A stretch of DNA of 64,000 nt, taken from contig NZ_KK211190.1 in the NCBI RefSeq assembly GCF_000620865.1, positions 1,191,971 through 1,255,970 of the forward strand, given 5' to 3'. Below the pieces are notes generated by a model. That model saw only the letters and a program-made list of their open reading frames with translations, was not told where the DNA came from and searched no databases. This DNA is from Exiguobacterium sibiricum 7-3. Lineage in GTDB: Bacteria > Bacillota > Bacilli > Exiguobacteriales > Exiguobacteriaceae. This document shows positions 19,901 to 28,556 of this stretch, piece by piece. Within the stretch, counting starts at the first letter, position 1. Every line of letters starts with the position of its first letter. The translations under genes were made by a program, and so were the position numbers.

Positions 19901-21250
19901 TATGTGTACCGGGCGGGAACCATCGGGACGATTGCCGAGAAAACGGCTTACGGCTATGTCAAAGGGTATCAGTCTGAAAATGATTTGAATTACCGGAATG
20001 CCGAAGTCGACCGGCTCGTCAGTGGTGTGACAGGTGTCAAACGGACGACAGGACAACACCCGGGTGGAATCATCGTCGTGCCAGATTATATGGACATTTA
20101 TGATATCAGCCCGATTCAGTTTCCTGCGGATGACATGGGTTCCGAATGGAAAACGACCCATTTTGATTTCCATTCGATTCACGATAATTTGTTGAAACTG
20201 GATATCCTTGGACATGATGATCCGACGATGATCCGGATGCTACAAGATCTGTCGGGACGCGATCCGAAAACAATTCCCGTTGACGATGCAGAAGTCATGA
20301 AGATTTTCAGTTCGACAGAATCGATTGGTGTGACACCGGAACAGATTGATTCGAAAACCGGGACGCTTGGGATTCCAGAGTTTGGCACAAAGTTTGTCCG
20401 GCAGATGCTTGAAGAAACAAAACCGACGACTTTTTCGGAGCTTGTCCAGATTTCCGGTCTGTCTCACGGAACGGATGTCTGGCTCGGCAATGCCAGTGAA
20501 CTGATATATAACGGAACATGTGAATTGAAAGACGTCATCGGTTGTCGGGATGATATCATGGTCTACTTGATTTATGCGGGTCTTGAACCGTCGCTTGCCT
20601 TTAAAATCATGGAATCCGTCCGTAAAGGGAAAGGTCTTTCGATTGAGATGGAAGAGGCGATGATTGAAAATCATGTACCGCTTTGGTACATCGATTCATG
20701 TAAAAAAATTAAATACATGTTCCCGAAAGCCCATGCCGCGGCCTATGTTTTGATGGCCGTCCGGATTGCTTATTACAAGGTGCATCATCCAATGTATTAC
20801 TATGCCTCTTACTTCACGGTTCGGGCTGGTGATTTCGATATCGGGGCGATGAATAAGGGATCGGCAGCGATCCGAAAAGTGTTGCAGGATATTAAAGATA
20901 AAGGATTTGAAGCAACGGCGAAAGACAAGGGACTGTACACCGTGCTTGAAATTGCGCTTGAAATGATTGAACGGGGCTTTACCTTCAGTAAAGTCGATTT
21001 GTATAAATCGAGTGCCTCCGAGTTTCTGATTGATGGAGATTCGCTACTGCCGCCGTTCGATGCCGTCACCGGTCTTGGGACGAACGCGGCGAAACAAATC
21101 GTCGAAGCTCGAAAAGGCGGTGAATTCCTGTCGAAGGAAGATCTGCAAAAACGGGCGAAACTCTCGAAGTCGATTATCGAAACGCTGGATAATCTCGGTT
21201 GTCTGGAAGGTCTTCCGGATGAGAACCAACTCTCGTTATTTGACCTCTAA
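16955..21250 (+). CDS. polC: DNA polymerase III PolC, Gram-positive replicative polymerase
   Basis: PolC is the main replicative polymerase of Bacillota and carries its own proofreading exonuclease. From ATG 16955 it has 1431 residues (B. subtilis about 1437). In order: N-terminal domain, OB fold, split PHP domain starting at [10 protein letters not shown], a DnaQ-type 3'-5' exonuclease ([10 protein letters not shown]), PHP remainder, a zinc module with CPNC and CKTC, the polymerase core with PDIDLNFSG, and the C-terminal HhH/duplex-binding part. The start is uncertain: the frame is open back to TTG 16892, and no in-frame ATG has a ribosome site. Aligned by eye with B. subtilis Pol[10 protein letters not shown] corresponds to its native N terminus. 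Confidence 0.93.
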   Translation: MRVDTQQRMSLLMSDLELPTGIVEEFFTDASLEKLRVQKATATWTFHIRLAQVLPQNVYQMFYSRLKSRYQQFAEVKLLLESEQRPDAKLFIDYWPYIVEDLADASSAMRSHLSRVLPEYRDNKLFIPVRSEPEAGFLKNDLCGEMQLLYGAYGFPKFVCEPVVQMDQTEQEELRNQVKQEDIDEAKRMLELQFKREQSRDDDEGPIDIRIGKPIQDEVVPIKTIQDEERRIAIRGLVFAAESRELRSGKTIFTFKLTDYTDSLVVKMFARDETDVKILSAIKKGMWIQVAGRVEFDTFLRDLCMMIAQLSEVKMELPADPWAGEKRVELHAHSQMSQMDAVMNVTKYVERAAAWGHPAVAITDHAGAQSFPDAYYAGKKNNIKVLYGIEANVVNDGVQVAYHPVDQELEKATFVVFDVETTGLSAMYNKIIELAAVKIYDGDVIDKFEAFADPKHLLSATTIDLTGITDEMVRGKPDPEQVVKEFMDWAGDSILVAHNASFDIGFLNATLRSGNHEESTLPVIDTLELARVLMPSLKNHRLNTLAKRFDIELTQHHRAIYDAEATGYLMLKLLQMADEMFNMKTHLSLNREMGKDISRARPYHATVYAKNRTGLKNLYQLISLAHTKHVHRVVRTPRSQLVAHRDGLIIGSACDNGEVFDAALNKSDEDLAKVMRFYDFIEIQPPAMYGHLIEREIVQNELELRDLIKKVIRVAEENDILPVATGNVHYLDTHDATYREVLIRTQGGANMLNMRKQLPPAHFRTTQEMMSDFKFLGPDLSERLVITNSHKIADWFENIDIIPKDLFTPKIEGADEEVRSLSYDMAHQIYGDVLPEIVEARLEKELKSIIGHGFAVIYLISHKLVKKSLDDGYLVGSRGSVGSSLVATMTEITEVNPLPPHYVCPNCKESEFFDDGSVGSGFDLPDKTCKTCDVPLIKDGHDIPFETFLGFKGDKVPDIDLNFSGEYQPKAHAYTKVLFGDDYVYRAGTIGTIAEKTAYGYVKGYQSENDLNYRNAEVDRLVSGVTGVKRTTGQHPGGIIVVPDYMDIYDISPIQFPADDMGSEWKTTHFDFHSIHDNLLKLDILGHDDPTMIRMLQDLSGRDPKTIPVDDAEVMKIFSSTESIGVTPEQIDSKTGTLGIPEFGTKFVRQMLEETKPTTFSELVQISGLSHGTDVWLGNASELIYNGTCELKDVIGCRDDIMVYLIYAGLEPSLAFKIMESVRKGKGLSIEMEEAMIENHVPLWYIDSCKKIKYMFPKAHAAAYVLMAVRIAYYKVHHPMYYYASYFTVRAGDFDIGAMNKGSAAIRKVLQDIKDKGFEATAKDKGLYTVLEIALEMIERGFTFSKVDLYKSSASEFLIDGDSLLPPFDAVTGLGTNAAKQIVEARKGGEFLSKEDLQKRAKLSKSIIETLDNLGCLEGLPDENQLSLFDL

Positions 21251-21264
21251 AGCCTTGCGGATGC

Positions 21265-21293
21265 TTGCTTAAGAAGGTGCATTATGCTATATT
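21265..21293 (+). promoter_or_regulatory. Predicted sigma-A promoter of the rimP-nusA-infB operon
   Basis: TTGCTT (21265-21270), 17 bp, TATATT (21288-21293). Transcription would begin near 21300, about 80 nt before rimP. Confidence 0.65.
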
Positions 21294-21326
21294 GAGTGAG
21301 GAAATGTTTTTTATACTACGACTTGG

Positions 21327-21365
21327 AAGGAGTAGGGGGACCTGCTCCTTTCTTGTTTGTTTTTT
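21327..21365 (+). terminator. Terminator-like leader hairpin before rimP
   Basis: AAGGAGTAG (21327-21335) pairs with CTGCTCCTT (21342-21350) with one G-U pair, then TTCTTGTTTGTTTTTT. It lies in the leader between the promoter and rimP, so it is placed to attenuate the operon. In B. subtilis the ylxS-nusA leader is known to contain a NusA-dependent terminator used for feedback; the same logic is inferred here. Confidence 0.6.
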
Positions 21366-21379
21366 GAAGGAGGATGAAG

Positions 21380-21847
21380 ATGACGAACGTAACTGAGAAG
21401 GTCGAACAACTCGCTAAACCGATCGTAGAACGAGAGGGGATGGAGCTTGTCGACGTCGAATTCGTCAAAGAGGGGGCGGATTGGTTCCTACGTGTCTCCA
21501 TCGATAAAGAAGGTGGCGTTGACCTGGAAGACTGTGTCAACATCAATGAAAAGTTGTCGGAAGCATTGAATCAAGATGATCCGATTGACGAACCCTACTA
21601 TTTAGATGTTGCGAGTCCGGGTGCTGAACGACCACTCAAAAAAACCGAGGATTTCGAAAAGGCGATTGGCAAACACGTCTACATCAAGACACATGACCCC
21701 GTCAAGGATGCGACAGAATTTGAGGGTACATTACTGGCTTATTCTGAAGAAATGCTTGAACTCGAAGTCCGTGTGAAGACACGAAAATTGAAAATTGAAA
21801 TACCGGTGAACAAGATCGCGATGGCGCGGCTTGCGGTAGTGTTCTAA
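21380..21847 (+). CDS. rimP: Ribosome maturation factor RimP
   Basis: RimP assists 30S subunit assembly. The 155-residue protein has the conserved GMELVDVEFVKEGADWFLRV and DLEDCVNINEKLSEAL with DVASPGAERPL. I chose ATG 21380 because AGGAGG (21368-21373) lies 6 bp upstream; ATG 21374 touches the ribosome site. It heads the nusA operon. Confidence 0.96.
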   Translation: MTNVTEKVEQLAKPIVEREGMELVDVEFVKEGADWFLRVSIDKEGGVDLEDCVNINEKLSEALNQDDPIDEPYYLDVASPGAERPLKKTEDFEKAIGKHVYIKTHDPVKDATEFEGTLLAYSEEMLELEVRVKTRKLKIEIPVNKIAMARLAVVF

Positions 21848-21863
21848 GGAAAGGAAGAGAACG

Positions 21864-22991
21864 ATGGGACCACAGTTACTTGAAGCAATCGAACAAATCG
21901 CTAAAGAAAAAGAGATTGATAAGAATATTATCATCGATGCGCTGGAACAGGCATTGATTTCCGCTTACCGTCGCAACTTTGGAAAAGAGTCGGAGGCAGT
22001 AAAAGTCGAGTTTGACCAACAGACAGGAGATATCCGTGTCTTCGCCTTAAAAGAGGTTGTTGAACGCTTGACACAGCCGGAAGAACAGCTTTCACTCGAG
22101 GAAGCACACGAAATCGATCCGACGTATGAACTCGGTGATTTCCATAAAGTTGAAGTGACACCAGGTGATTTTGGACGTGTTGCAGCACAAACGGCGAAAC
22201 AAATCGTCACACAAAAGATGCGCGAAGCAGAACGGGAACGTATTTACAATCACTTCGCCGACCGGGAAGATGAAATCATGACGGGAATGGTTGAACGTCA
22301 AGATGCACGTAACCTTTACGTCAATCTCGAAGGTATTGAAGCCGTATTGACGACACACGAACAGATGCCGAATGAACGTTTCGGAATTCGTGAATACATC
22401 AAAGTGTACGTGACGAAAGTCGATCCAATGGTCAAAGGATCCGGCGCATCGATTCTCGTATCACGGACACATCCAGGTTTATTAAAACGCCTGTTTGAAA
22501 TCGAAGTACCTGAAATCGCCAGCGGAGAAGTCGAAGTGAAGTCGGTGGCACGTGAAGCCGGCGACCGTTCGAAGATTGCCGTTGCTTCCGACGAGATCGA
22601 TCCTGTCGGTGCATGTGTCGGTCAAAAAGGAGCGCGTGTCCAACGTATCGTCAACGAATTAAACGGAGAAAAGATTGATATCGTCCGTTATTCAGATGAT
22701 CCGAAAGAATACGTCGCCAATGCATTAAGCCCGGCACAAGTCGTCGCAGTGTATGTCAATGAGCCGGCAAAAGCAACAATCGTCGTCGTACCTGATTTCC
22801 AATTGTCACTGGCGATCGGAAAACGTGGTCAAAATGCCCGTCTAGCTGCCAAGTTAACAGGATGGAAAATTGATATCAAGAGCGAATCAGAAGCAGAATC
22901 GATGGAATTGAAAGATGTCTTCATGAAAGTCGAACCTGCGGCAGCAGAAGCAGTTGACGTGGAAACGGTCCAAGTCGAAGGCGAGGAATAA
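21864..22991 (+). CDS. nusA: Transcription termination/antitermination factor NusA
   Basis: NusA binds RNA polymerase and modulates pausing and intrinsic termination. The protein of 375 residues has the N-terminal polymerase-binding domain, an S1 domain (GMVERQDARNLYVNLEGIEA region), and two KH domains (DPVGACVGQKGARVQRIV and QLSLAIGKRGQNARLAAKLT). It has the short Gram-positive form without the C-terminal repeats of E. coli. It lies 16 bp after rimP. Confidence 0.98.
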   Translation: MGPQLLEAIEQIAKEKEIDKNIIIDALEQALISAYRRNFGKESEAVKVEFDQQTGDIRVFALKEVVERLTQPEEQLSLEEAHEIDPTYELGDFHKVEVTPGDFGRVAAQTAKQIVTQKMREAERERIYNHFADREDEIMTGMVERQDARNLYVNLEGIEAVLTTHEQMPNERFGIREYIKVYVTKVDPMVKGSGASILVSRTHPGLLKRLFEIEVPEIASGEVEVKSVAREAGDRSKIAVASDEIDPVGACVGQKGARVQRIVNELNGEKIDIVRYSDDPKEYVANALSPAQVVAVYVNEPAKATIVVVPDFQLSLAIGKRGQNARLAAKLTGWKIDIKSESEAESMELKDVFMKVEPAAAEAVDVETVQVEGEE

Positions 22992-22994
22992 TTC

Positions 22995-23264
22995 GTGCAA
23001 AAAAAGGTACCATTACGCAAATGTGTCATCACACAGGAGATGCGTCCTAAAAAAGAGTTAATTCGGGTCGTTCGGACACCTGATAGTGAGGTTGTCGTCG
23101 ATCTTAATGGTAAAATGAATGGGCGAGGCGCCTATTTGACGAAAGATGCCACTGTCATTGCGACAGCAAAAAAGAAGCGCACACTCGATCACCATCTGAA
23201 AGTCAAGACAACAGATGCGTTATATGATCAATTGCTTGCGATCGCGGGAGGTACACATGAGTAA
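22995..23264 (+). CDS. rnpM: RNase P modulator RnpM (YlxR)
   Basis: YlxR/RnpM is a small RNA-binding protein; in B. subtilis it was shown to bind RNase P RNA. The 89 residues match the family throughout: [20 protein letters not shown], then [15 protein letters not shown]. The GTG start at 22995 lies 3 bp after the nusA stop and has GGCGAGGA upstream. The C terminus overlaps the next gene by 8 bp. Confidence 0.93.
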   Translation: MQKKVPLRKCVITQEMRPKKELIRVVRTPDSEVVVDLNGKMNGRGAYLTKDATVIATAKKKRTLDHHLKVKTTDALYDQLLAIAGGTHE

Positions 23265-23559
23265 ATGGGAATCGCTCCTTGGTCTCGCGAACCGAGCGCG
23301 GAAAGTGACGACTGGAGAAGAACTCGTACTGAAAGAAGTACGGGGGGGACAAGCCAAACTCGTCCTCTTAGCAGCAGATGCGGGGGCTGCCACGCGTAAG
23401 AAAGTGACGGATAAATGTACAAGTTATCGTGTTCCGTACATCGAAGTCGGAGATCGAAATATTCTTGGACATGCACTTGGGAAAGACGCGCGTGTTGTCG
23501 TGTCAGTCAACGAAGCCGGATTTGCGAAAAAGCTAACGGAACTCCTCTCGAACGATTAA
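23257..23559 (+). CDS. rplGA: L7Ae-family RNA-binding protein YlxQ
   Basis: YlxQ is a bacterial relative of archaeal L7Ae/eukaryotic L30e that binds kink-turn RNA; its physiological role is unclear. From ATG 23257 it has 100 residues, with [20 protein letters not shown] and [20 protein letters not shown] typical of the fold. The ribosome site GGGAGGT lies in rnpM, and the two genes overlap by 8 bp. The open frame continues upstream inside rnpM, which is not coding for this product. Confidence 0.9.
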   Translation: MSKWESLLGLANRARKVTTGEELVLKEVRGGQAKLVLLAADAGAATRKKVTDKCTSYRVPYIEVGDRNILGHALGKDARVVVSVNEAGFAKKLTELLSND

Positions 23560-23574
23560 CTGGAGGTGGATCTT

Positions 23575-25743
23575 TTGGGTAAACGTGTATACGAATTCGC
23601 GAAAGAACAGAATGTAACGAGTAAGCAGGTCATCGCCCAGCTCGAAAAGCTGGAAAAACCGGTTAAGAATCATATGGCGGTTTTAGATGAACAGACAGTA
23701 CAGCAACTCGACAAAGTATTTAATCCCGAGAAACATCGGGTCCAAAAAACGGAGGCTCCAAAACAAGTGAAATCAGACAATAAACCGAACAGACCAGGAA
23801 CAACTAACAAACCAGCAGGGAACCAATCACGCAATACAAAAGGCGGACGTCCAGAATTCGGAAACCGTAACAACCGCGGTGGAAAACGTCGTCCACAGAA
23901 AAAAGTGGAACCACGTAAACTAGAAGTAGCAGATCCAAATTCAAAATCAAGCCAACGAAAAGCAGCACGTCGGGCGCAAGAAGAAGCAATGGCGAACGTC
24001 GTTCAATACGCAGACAATTTAACAGTCGGCGAATTGGCTGAAAAAATGGATAAAAAACCAAACGAACTGATCATGAAATTGATGGGAATGGGCGTCATGG
24101 CGACCATTAACCAAGATCTTGATGATGAGACGGTTGAATTGCTTGCATCTGACTTCGGATTTGAAGTCGAGAAAACAGTGAAAGTCGATGAAACAGACTT
24201 CGATGCATATGAACTGAATCTCGATAACTACGAATTGTCAGAACGTCCACCGGTCGTTACGATCATGGGACACGTTGACCACGGTAAAACGACATTGCTT
24301 GACTCGATTCGAAACACAAAAGTCACAGCAGGCGAAGCCGGCGGAATCACGCAGCATATCGGTGCCTACCAAGTTGAAATCGAAGGAAAGAAAATCACAT
24401 TCCTCGATACACCAGGTCACGCAGCCTTTACAACAATGCGTGCACGTGGAGCAGATGTCACGGATATCGCAATTATCGTTGTCGCAGCAGATGACGGTGT
24501 CATGCCGCAAACGGAAGAAGCAATCAGCCACGCAAAAGCAGCTGGTGTTCCAATCATCGTTGCTGTCAACAAAATGGATAAAGAAGGCGCTAACCCAGAC
24601 CGCGTCAAACAAGAATTGACGGAGTTCGAACTCGTAGCCGAGGACTGGGGCGGCGACACGATTTTCGTACCAGTTTCAGCTCTTAAAGGAGACGGAATCG
24701 ATGAGTTGCTTGAGATGATTCTCCTTGTCTCTGAAGTCCAAGAATATAAATCTACACCAGACATGCACGGCCGTGGAACGGTCATCGAAGCGAAACTCGA
24801 TAAAGGACGTGGACCTGTCGCAACATTACTTGTCCAACACGGAACACTTCGTGTCGGAGATCCAATCGTCGTCGGTCATACGTTTGGCCGGATTCGGGCA
24901 ATGGTCAACGATATCGGTCGCCGTGTCAAAGAAGTTGGTCCGTCGACACCAATCGAAATCACAGGCTTAAACGATGTACCAAAAGCCGGCGATCAATTCT
25001 TTGCGTTTGAAGATGAGAAAAAAGCCCGTCAAATCGGGGAAGCGCGTTACCAACGTGAAATCGAGGCACAACGCCGCGATTCAGCGAAAGTCAGCTTGGA
25101 AGATCTCTTCGACCGGATCAAAGAAGGCGAAGTCAAAGACCTTAACATCATCATCAAAGGTGACGTTCAAGGTTCTGTCGAAGCCCTTGCCGGTTCACTC
25201 AAAAAAATCGACGTCGAAGGTGCTAAAATCAACATCGTTCACTCAGGTGTCGGTGCGATCACAGAAGGTGACGTCATCTTGGCTTCAGCAGCCAACGCAA
25301 TCATCATCGGCTTTAACGTCCGTCCGGATGGTAACGCGAAATCGATGGCAGACCAAGAGAAGGTTGAGATTCGTCTTCACAAAATCATCTACAATGCGAT
25401 TGAAGAAATCGAACAAGCGATGAAAGGTCTTCTTGACCCAGAATTCGTTGAGAAAATCATCGGTCAAGCTGAAGTTCGTGACGTCATCAAAGTCTCGAAA
25501 GTCGGAACGATTGCCGGTGGTTATGTCACAGAAGGTAAATTGACACGTGCTGCAGGTGTCCGTGTTGTTCGTGACAGCATCGTTATTTATGAAGGAAAAC
25601 TCGATACGTTGCGCCGCTTCAAAGACGATGTCAAAGAAGTAGCAGCCGGTTACGAGTGTGGAATCAAGATCGAACGGTATGACGACATCAAAGTAGACGA
25701 TGTCATCGAAGCATTCATCATGGAAGAAGTAAAACGCAAGTAA
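23575..25743 (+). CDS. infB: Translation initiation factor IF-2
   Basis: IF-2 is the GTPase that positions fMet-tRNA and joins subunits. The 722-residue protein has an IF2N domain at residues 1-50 ([19 protein letters not shown]), a linker rich in Asn, Gly, Arg and Lys, a second IF2N domain near 145-195, then the G domain with [14 protein letters not shown] and NKMD, and beta-barrel domains to the end. I prefer the TTG at 23575: GGAGGT lies 6 bp upstream, and the GTG at 23566 lies inside that site. Confidence 0.97.
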   Translation: MGKRVYEFAKEQNVTSKQVIAQLEKLEKPVKNHMAVLDEQTVQQLDKVFNPEKHRVQKTEAPKQVKSDNKPNRPGTTNKPAGNQSRNTKGGRPEFGNRNNRGGKRRPQKKVEPRKLEVADPNSKSSQRKAARRAQEEAMANVVQYADNLTVGELAEKMDKKPNELIMKLMGMGVMATINQDLDDETVELLASDFGFEVEKTVKVDETDFDAYELNLDNYELSERPPVVTIMGHVDHGKTTLLDSIRNTKVTAGEAGGITQHIGAYQVEIEGKKITFLDTPGHAAFTTMRARGADVTDIAIIVVAADDGVMPQTEEAISHAKAAGVPIIVAVNKMDKEGANPDRVKQELTEFELVAEDWGGDTIFVPVSALKGDGIDELLEMILLVSEVQEYKSTPDMHGRGTVIEAKLDKGRGPVATLLVQHGTLRVGDPIVVGHTFGRIRAMVNDIGRRVKEVGPSTPIEITGLNDVPKAGDQFFAFEDEKKARQIGEARYQREIEAQRRDSAKVSLEDLFDRIKEGEVKDLNIIIKGDVQGSVEALAGSLKKIDVEGAKINIVHSGVGAITEGDVILASAANAIIIGFNVRPDGNAKSMADQEKVEIRLHKIIYNAIEEIEQAMKGLLDPEFVEKIIGQAEVRDVIKVSKVGTIAGGYVTEGKLTRAAGVRVVRDSIVIYEGKLDTLRRFKDDVKEVAAGYECGIKIERYDDIKVDDVIEAFIMEEVKRK

Positions 25744-25779
25744 CAGAACGGATCAGAATCCGAACTGGAGGGATATAGA

Positions 25780-26121
25780 ATGAGTGTACGTTCCAATCGT
25801 GTAGCAGAACAGGTGCGTAAAGAAATTACGCAAATGTTGATCAAAGATGTGAATGATCCGCGCGTCAAGGCGGTCACGGTAACTGGTGTTGAAGTCACAG
25901 GTGACTTACAACAAGCAACGATCTTTTATTCGGTGCTCGGTGATGAAACAGTGCGTGAAGAAGCGCGCGTTGGTCTTGAAAAGTCAAAAGGGTTCATGCG
26001 TAAAGAAATCGGATCACGGATCCGTTTACGGAAGACACCTGAATTGCTGTTTGAGATCGATACATCTGTCGAGTATGGATCACGGATCGATGAGTTGCTC
26101 CGGAACTTGAACAAGGATTAA
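25780..26121 (+). CDS. rbfA: Ribosome-binding factor A
   Basis: RbfA is a late 30S assembly and cold-adaptation factor. The 113 residues show the family pattern: RSNRVAEQVRKEITQMLIKD, DPRVKAVTVTGVEVTGDLQQ and the KH-like fold ending in PELLFEIDTSVEYGSRIDEL. It follows infB by 36 bp and is followed by a terminator. Confidence 0.97.
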   Translation: MSVRSNRVAEQVRKEITQMLIKDVNDPRVKAVTVTGVEVTGDLQQATIFYSVLGDETVREEARVGLEKSKGFMRKEIGSRIRLRKTPELLFEIDTSVEYGSRIDELLRNLNKD

Positions 26122-26129
26122 CAAGACAA

Positions 26130-26159
26130 GGGCAACCACACCTGTGGTTGTCCTTTTTT
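26130..26159 (+). terminator. Terminator after rbfA
   Basis: GGGCAACCACA, loop CC, TGTGGTTGTCC (one G-U pair), then six T. The tight loop and long stem make it a strong candidate; truB starts 13 bp later. Confidence 0.8.
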
Positions 26160-26172
26160 AGGAGGGACAAGG

Positions 26173-27081
26173 ATGGAACCCATCGGAGTATTACCGTTAG
26201 ATAAACCAGCAGGTATGACGAGTCACGATTGTGTTTTTCGACTGCGTCGCCTTTTTCAAACAAAAAAAGTCGGACATACCGGAACGCTTGATCCGGAAGT
26301 GACAGGTGTTTTGCCGATTTGTCTCGGACGAGCGACGAAGCTTGCGCGCTTCATTACGGACGAAGGGAAAAGGTATGTCGCAGAAGTGACGATTGGCTAT
26401 GCAACGACGACCGAAGATGCCCACGGGGAAACCGTCCGGGAAACGTCGGTCATACCCGATGCATTTACAGAGCAGCAAGTCGATGAAATACTCAATCAAC
26501 TGACCGGACAGGTTGAACAGACACCGCCCTATTATTCGGCCGTGAAAGTAAACGGGAAAAAATTATATGAATATGCCCGTAAAGGCATCGAAGTGGAACG
26601 ACCGACCCGGATCGTCCAAATCGATACATTAGAACGAACATCCGGGCTGACTTTCGAAGACGATGTCTGCCGTTTTCAAATTGAAATTGCCTGTGGAAAA
26701 GGGACGTATATCCGGACGCTTGCGGTTGAAATCGGTGAACGTTTAGGTTATGCGGCCCATATGAGTGAGTTACGCCGGACGAGCTCGGGTGCGATGTCCG
26801 AAACAGAAGCGGTGACACTTGCAACGCTTGAAGCATGCGAGACTGTCGAAGAGCGGATGAAGTACGTCTTACCGATTGAACAAGTCATTCAAAAATGGCC
26901 GCGGTTGACTGTAGATGCCGAGACGGCAGCCCGTGTATTGAATGGTGCCAAATTACCAGGCATTCCGGTCGAATTTGAACGCTTTACTGTCTATAATGAA
27001 GAGGGCATCCCTTTAGCAATCTATCGGCTTGATTCCGAAATCAATATGGGACGCGTGGAAGTCATGTTACAAATCGATTAG
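26173..27081 (+). CDS. truB: tRNA pseudouridine-55 synthase
   Basis: TruB makes pseudouridine 55 in the T-loop of tRNAs. The 302-residue protein has the catalytic block KVGHTGTLDPEVTGVLPICL with the catalytic Asp, the PPYYSAVKVNGKKLYEYAR segment, GTYIRTLAVEIG, and a C-terminal PUA-like part. AGGAGGGACAAGG precedes the ATG. It is 17 bp upstream of ribF, with no room for an FMN riboswitch. Confidence 0.97.
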   Translation: MEPIGVLPLDKPAGMTSHDCVFRLRRLFQTKKVGHTGTLDPEVTGVLPICLGRATKLARFITDEGKRYVAEVTIGYATTTEDAHGETVRETSVIPDAFTEQQVDEILNQLTGQVEQTPPYYSAVKVNGKKLYEYARKGIEVERPTRIVQIDTLERTSGLTFEDDVCRFQIEIACGKGTYIRTLAVEIGERLGYAAHMSELRRTSSGAMSETEAVTLATLEACETVEERMKYVLPIEQVIQKWPRLTVDAETAARVLNGAKLPGIPVEFERFTVYNEEGIPLAIYRLDSEINMGRVEVMLQID

Positions 27082-27098
27082 GATCGGAGAGATCAGGA

Positions 27099-28028
27099 AT
27101 GGACATCATTCATTTAACATATCCAGAACAACCAGTAGAAGACCCGGCTGTCATCGCACTAGGCTTTTTTGATGGCGTACACCTTGGACACCAACGTGTT
27201 TTACAAACAGCAATTGAAAAAAGCCGAGAATTACATCTGCCGGTAGCGGTCATGACGTTTGACCCTCATCCGAAACAAGTCCTTGGGAACGGAACGGAAC
27301 AGATTCTCTACATTACACCACTTGACCGAAAACTCGAAAAGATGGCGGAACTTGGCATTGACCGGGTGTATGTCATTGAATTCACAGTCGCCTTTTCAGA
27401 ATTGTCACCACAAGACTTCGTTGATCATTATTTAATTGCTGCCGGGGCACGCCATATCGTCGCAGGCTTTGATTATTCGTATGGACGGTTCGGGGCGGGC
27501 AAGATGGCGACGCTTGACTTCCACAGCCGTGGACGGTTTGATCATACAATCGTTTCAGAACACCAAGCAGACGATGAAAAGGTCAGTTCGACACGAATTC
27601 GCCGTCTGCTCGCCGATGGCGCTGTCGCGGAGGCAGCCCTGTTGCTAGGCGAGCCGTATCAAACGAAAGGGATTGTCATTCATGGTGACGCCCGCGGTCG
27701 ACAAATTGGGTTTCCGACGGCCAATATCCGCCCGGAATTCGCCTATGTCATTCCGAAACTAGGTGTCTATGCGACGTTCGTTCATCTAGAGGATGGTCGG
27801 AAATTTCCGGCGATGACGAACATCGGACGGAGACCGACGTTTTATGAGACGGGAGAAGTCAGTATCGAAACCCACCTGCTCGCATTTGACGAAGATTTAT
27901 ATGGACAGGAACTGAAGATTGAGTGGATGGCATACTTACGGGATGAACGAGCGTTCGACGGTATTGAAAGTCTGAAAACACAGCTCGCCCAAGATAAAAT
28001 TCACGCGATGCAGGCATTAACGGTTTGA
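27099..28028 (+). CDS. ribF: Bifunctional riboflavin kinase / FAD synthetase
   Basis: RibF (RibC in B. subtilis) turns riboflavin into FMN and FAD. In 309 residues the N-terminal adenylyltransferase shows GFFDGVHLGHQRV and MTFDPHPKQVL, and the C-terminal kinase shows GDARGRQIGFPTANI. The last codons overlap a consensus promoter for rpsO. Confidence 0.97.
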   Translation: MDIIHLTYPEQPVEDPAVIALGFFDGVHLGHQRVLQTAIEKSRELHLPVAVMTFDPHPKQVLGNGTEQILYITPLDRKLEKMAELGIDRVYVIEFTVAFSELSPQDFVDHYLIAAGARHIVAGFDYSYGRFGAGKMATLDFHSRGRFDHTIVSEHQADDEKVSSTRIRRLLADGAVAEAALLLGEPYQTKGIVIHGDARGRQIGFPTANIRPEFAYVIPKLGVYATFVHLEDGRKFPAMTNIGRRPTFYETGEVSIETHLLAFDEDLYGQELKIEWMAYLRDERAFDGIESLKTQLAQDKIHAMQALTV

Positions 28029-28053
28029 CAGACGATGACGGGTTCGTTATGAT
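28025..28053 (+). promoter_or_regulatory. Consensus sigma-A promoter for rpsO
   Basis: TTGACA (28025-28030), exactly 17 bp, TATGAT (28048-28053). It overlaps the ribF stop codon. It is the closest match to consensus seen in the window, fitting a ribosomal protein gene. Confidence 0.8.
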
Positions 28054-28059
28054 GAGTCA

Positions 28060-28151
28060 GTACGAATACGTACAGCCGGTTGGCTTGGCATCAGGTCTCA
28101 CCATCCGATGCTCGGCAATACGGTCATTCAAAAGATGGAGGTGGAGTGACA
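28060..28151 (+). promoter_or_regulatory. Structured leader of rpsO, candidate S15 autoregulatory RNA
   Basis: The leader of about 92 nt contains complementary segments: GCATC near 28090 pairs with GATGC near 28109, and flanking CCG pairs with CGG. S15 is known to repress its own translation through leader structures in several bacteria, including Geobacillus. I cannot confirm by eye which structural class this belongs to. Confidence 0.45.
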
Positions 28152-28421
28152 ATGGCACTCACTAAAGAACGTAAAAATGAAATTATCGAAGCTTATGCTA
28201 CGAAACAAGGCGATACTGGTTCGCCGGAAGTACAAGTTGCTGTTTTAACTGAACAGATTACAACTTTAAACGATCACTTACGTACACACAAAAAGGATCA
28301 CCACTCACGTCGTGGTCTCTTGAAAATGGTTGGTCGTCGCCGTAACTTGCTCACATACCTTCGTAACAAGGATGTTTCACGTTACCGTTCATTAATCGAG
28401 CGTCTTGGTCTTCGTCGCTAA
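28152..28421 (+). CDS. rpsO: 30S ribosomal protein S15
   Basis: S15 binds the central domain of 16S rRNA early in assembly. The 89-residue protein is standard: [20 protein letters not shown], then [20 protein letters not shown]. The ATG at 28152 has GATGGAGGTGGAG upstream; the longer open frame runs through the leader RNA and is not coding. Its own promoter and terminator make it a single-gene unit before pnp. Confidence 0.99.
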   Translation: MALTKERKNEIIEAYATKQGDTGSPEVQVAVLTEQITTLNDHLRTHKKDHHSRRGLLKMVGRRRNLLTYLRNKDVSRYRSLIERLGLRR

Positions 28422-28439
28422 TCCGAACAGATCAACAAG

Positions 28440-28473
28440 GAAGCAGGAGCATCGTCTCCTGCTTCTTTTTTTT
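28440..28473 (+). terminator. Terminator after rpsO
   Basis: GAAGCAGGAG pairs with CTCCTGCTTC over 10 bp, followed by eight T. Confidence 0.9.
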
Positions 28474-28556
28474 GCCGATTCATGGACATTTGGCGCAAGA
28501 ACATCCATAATTAGATTTGAATGAAAAAACGGATAGAAGTGAGAGGGGATTTGTGC

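Noticed and set aside
27082-27098. FMN riboswitch before ribF
   Set aside because: Only 17 bases separate truB and ribF; no aptamer could fit.
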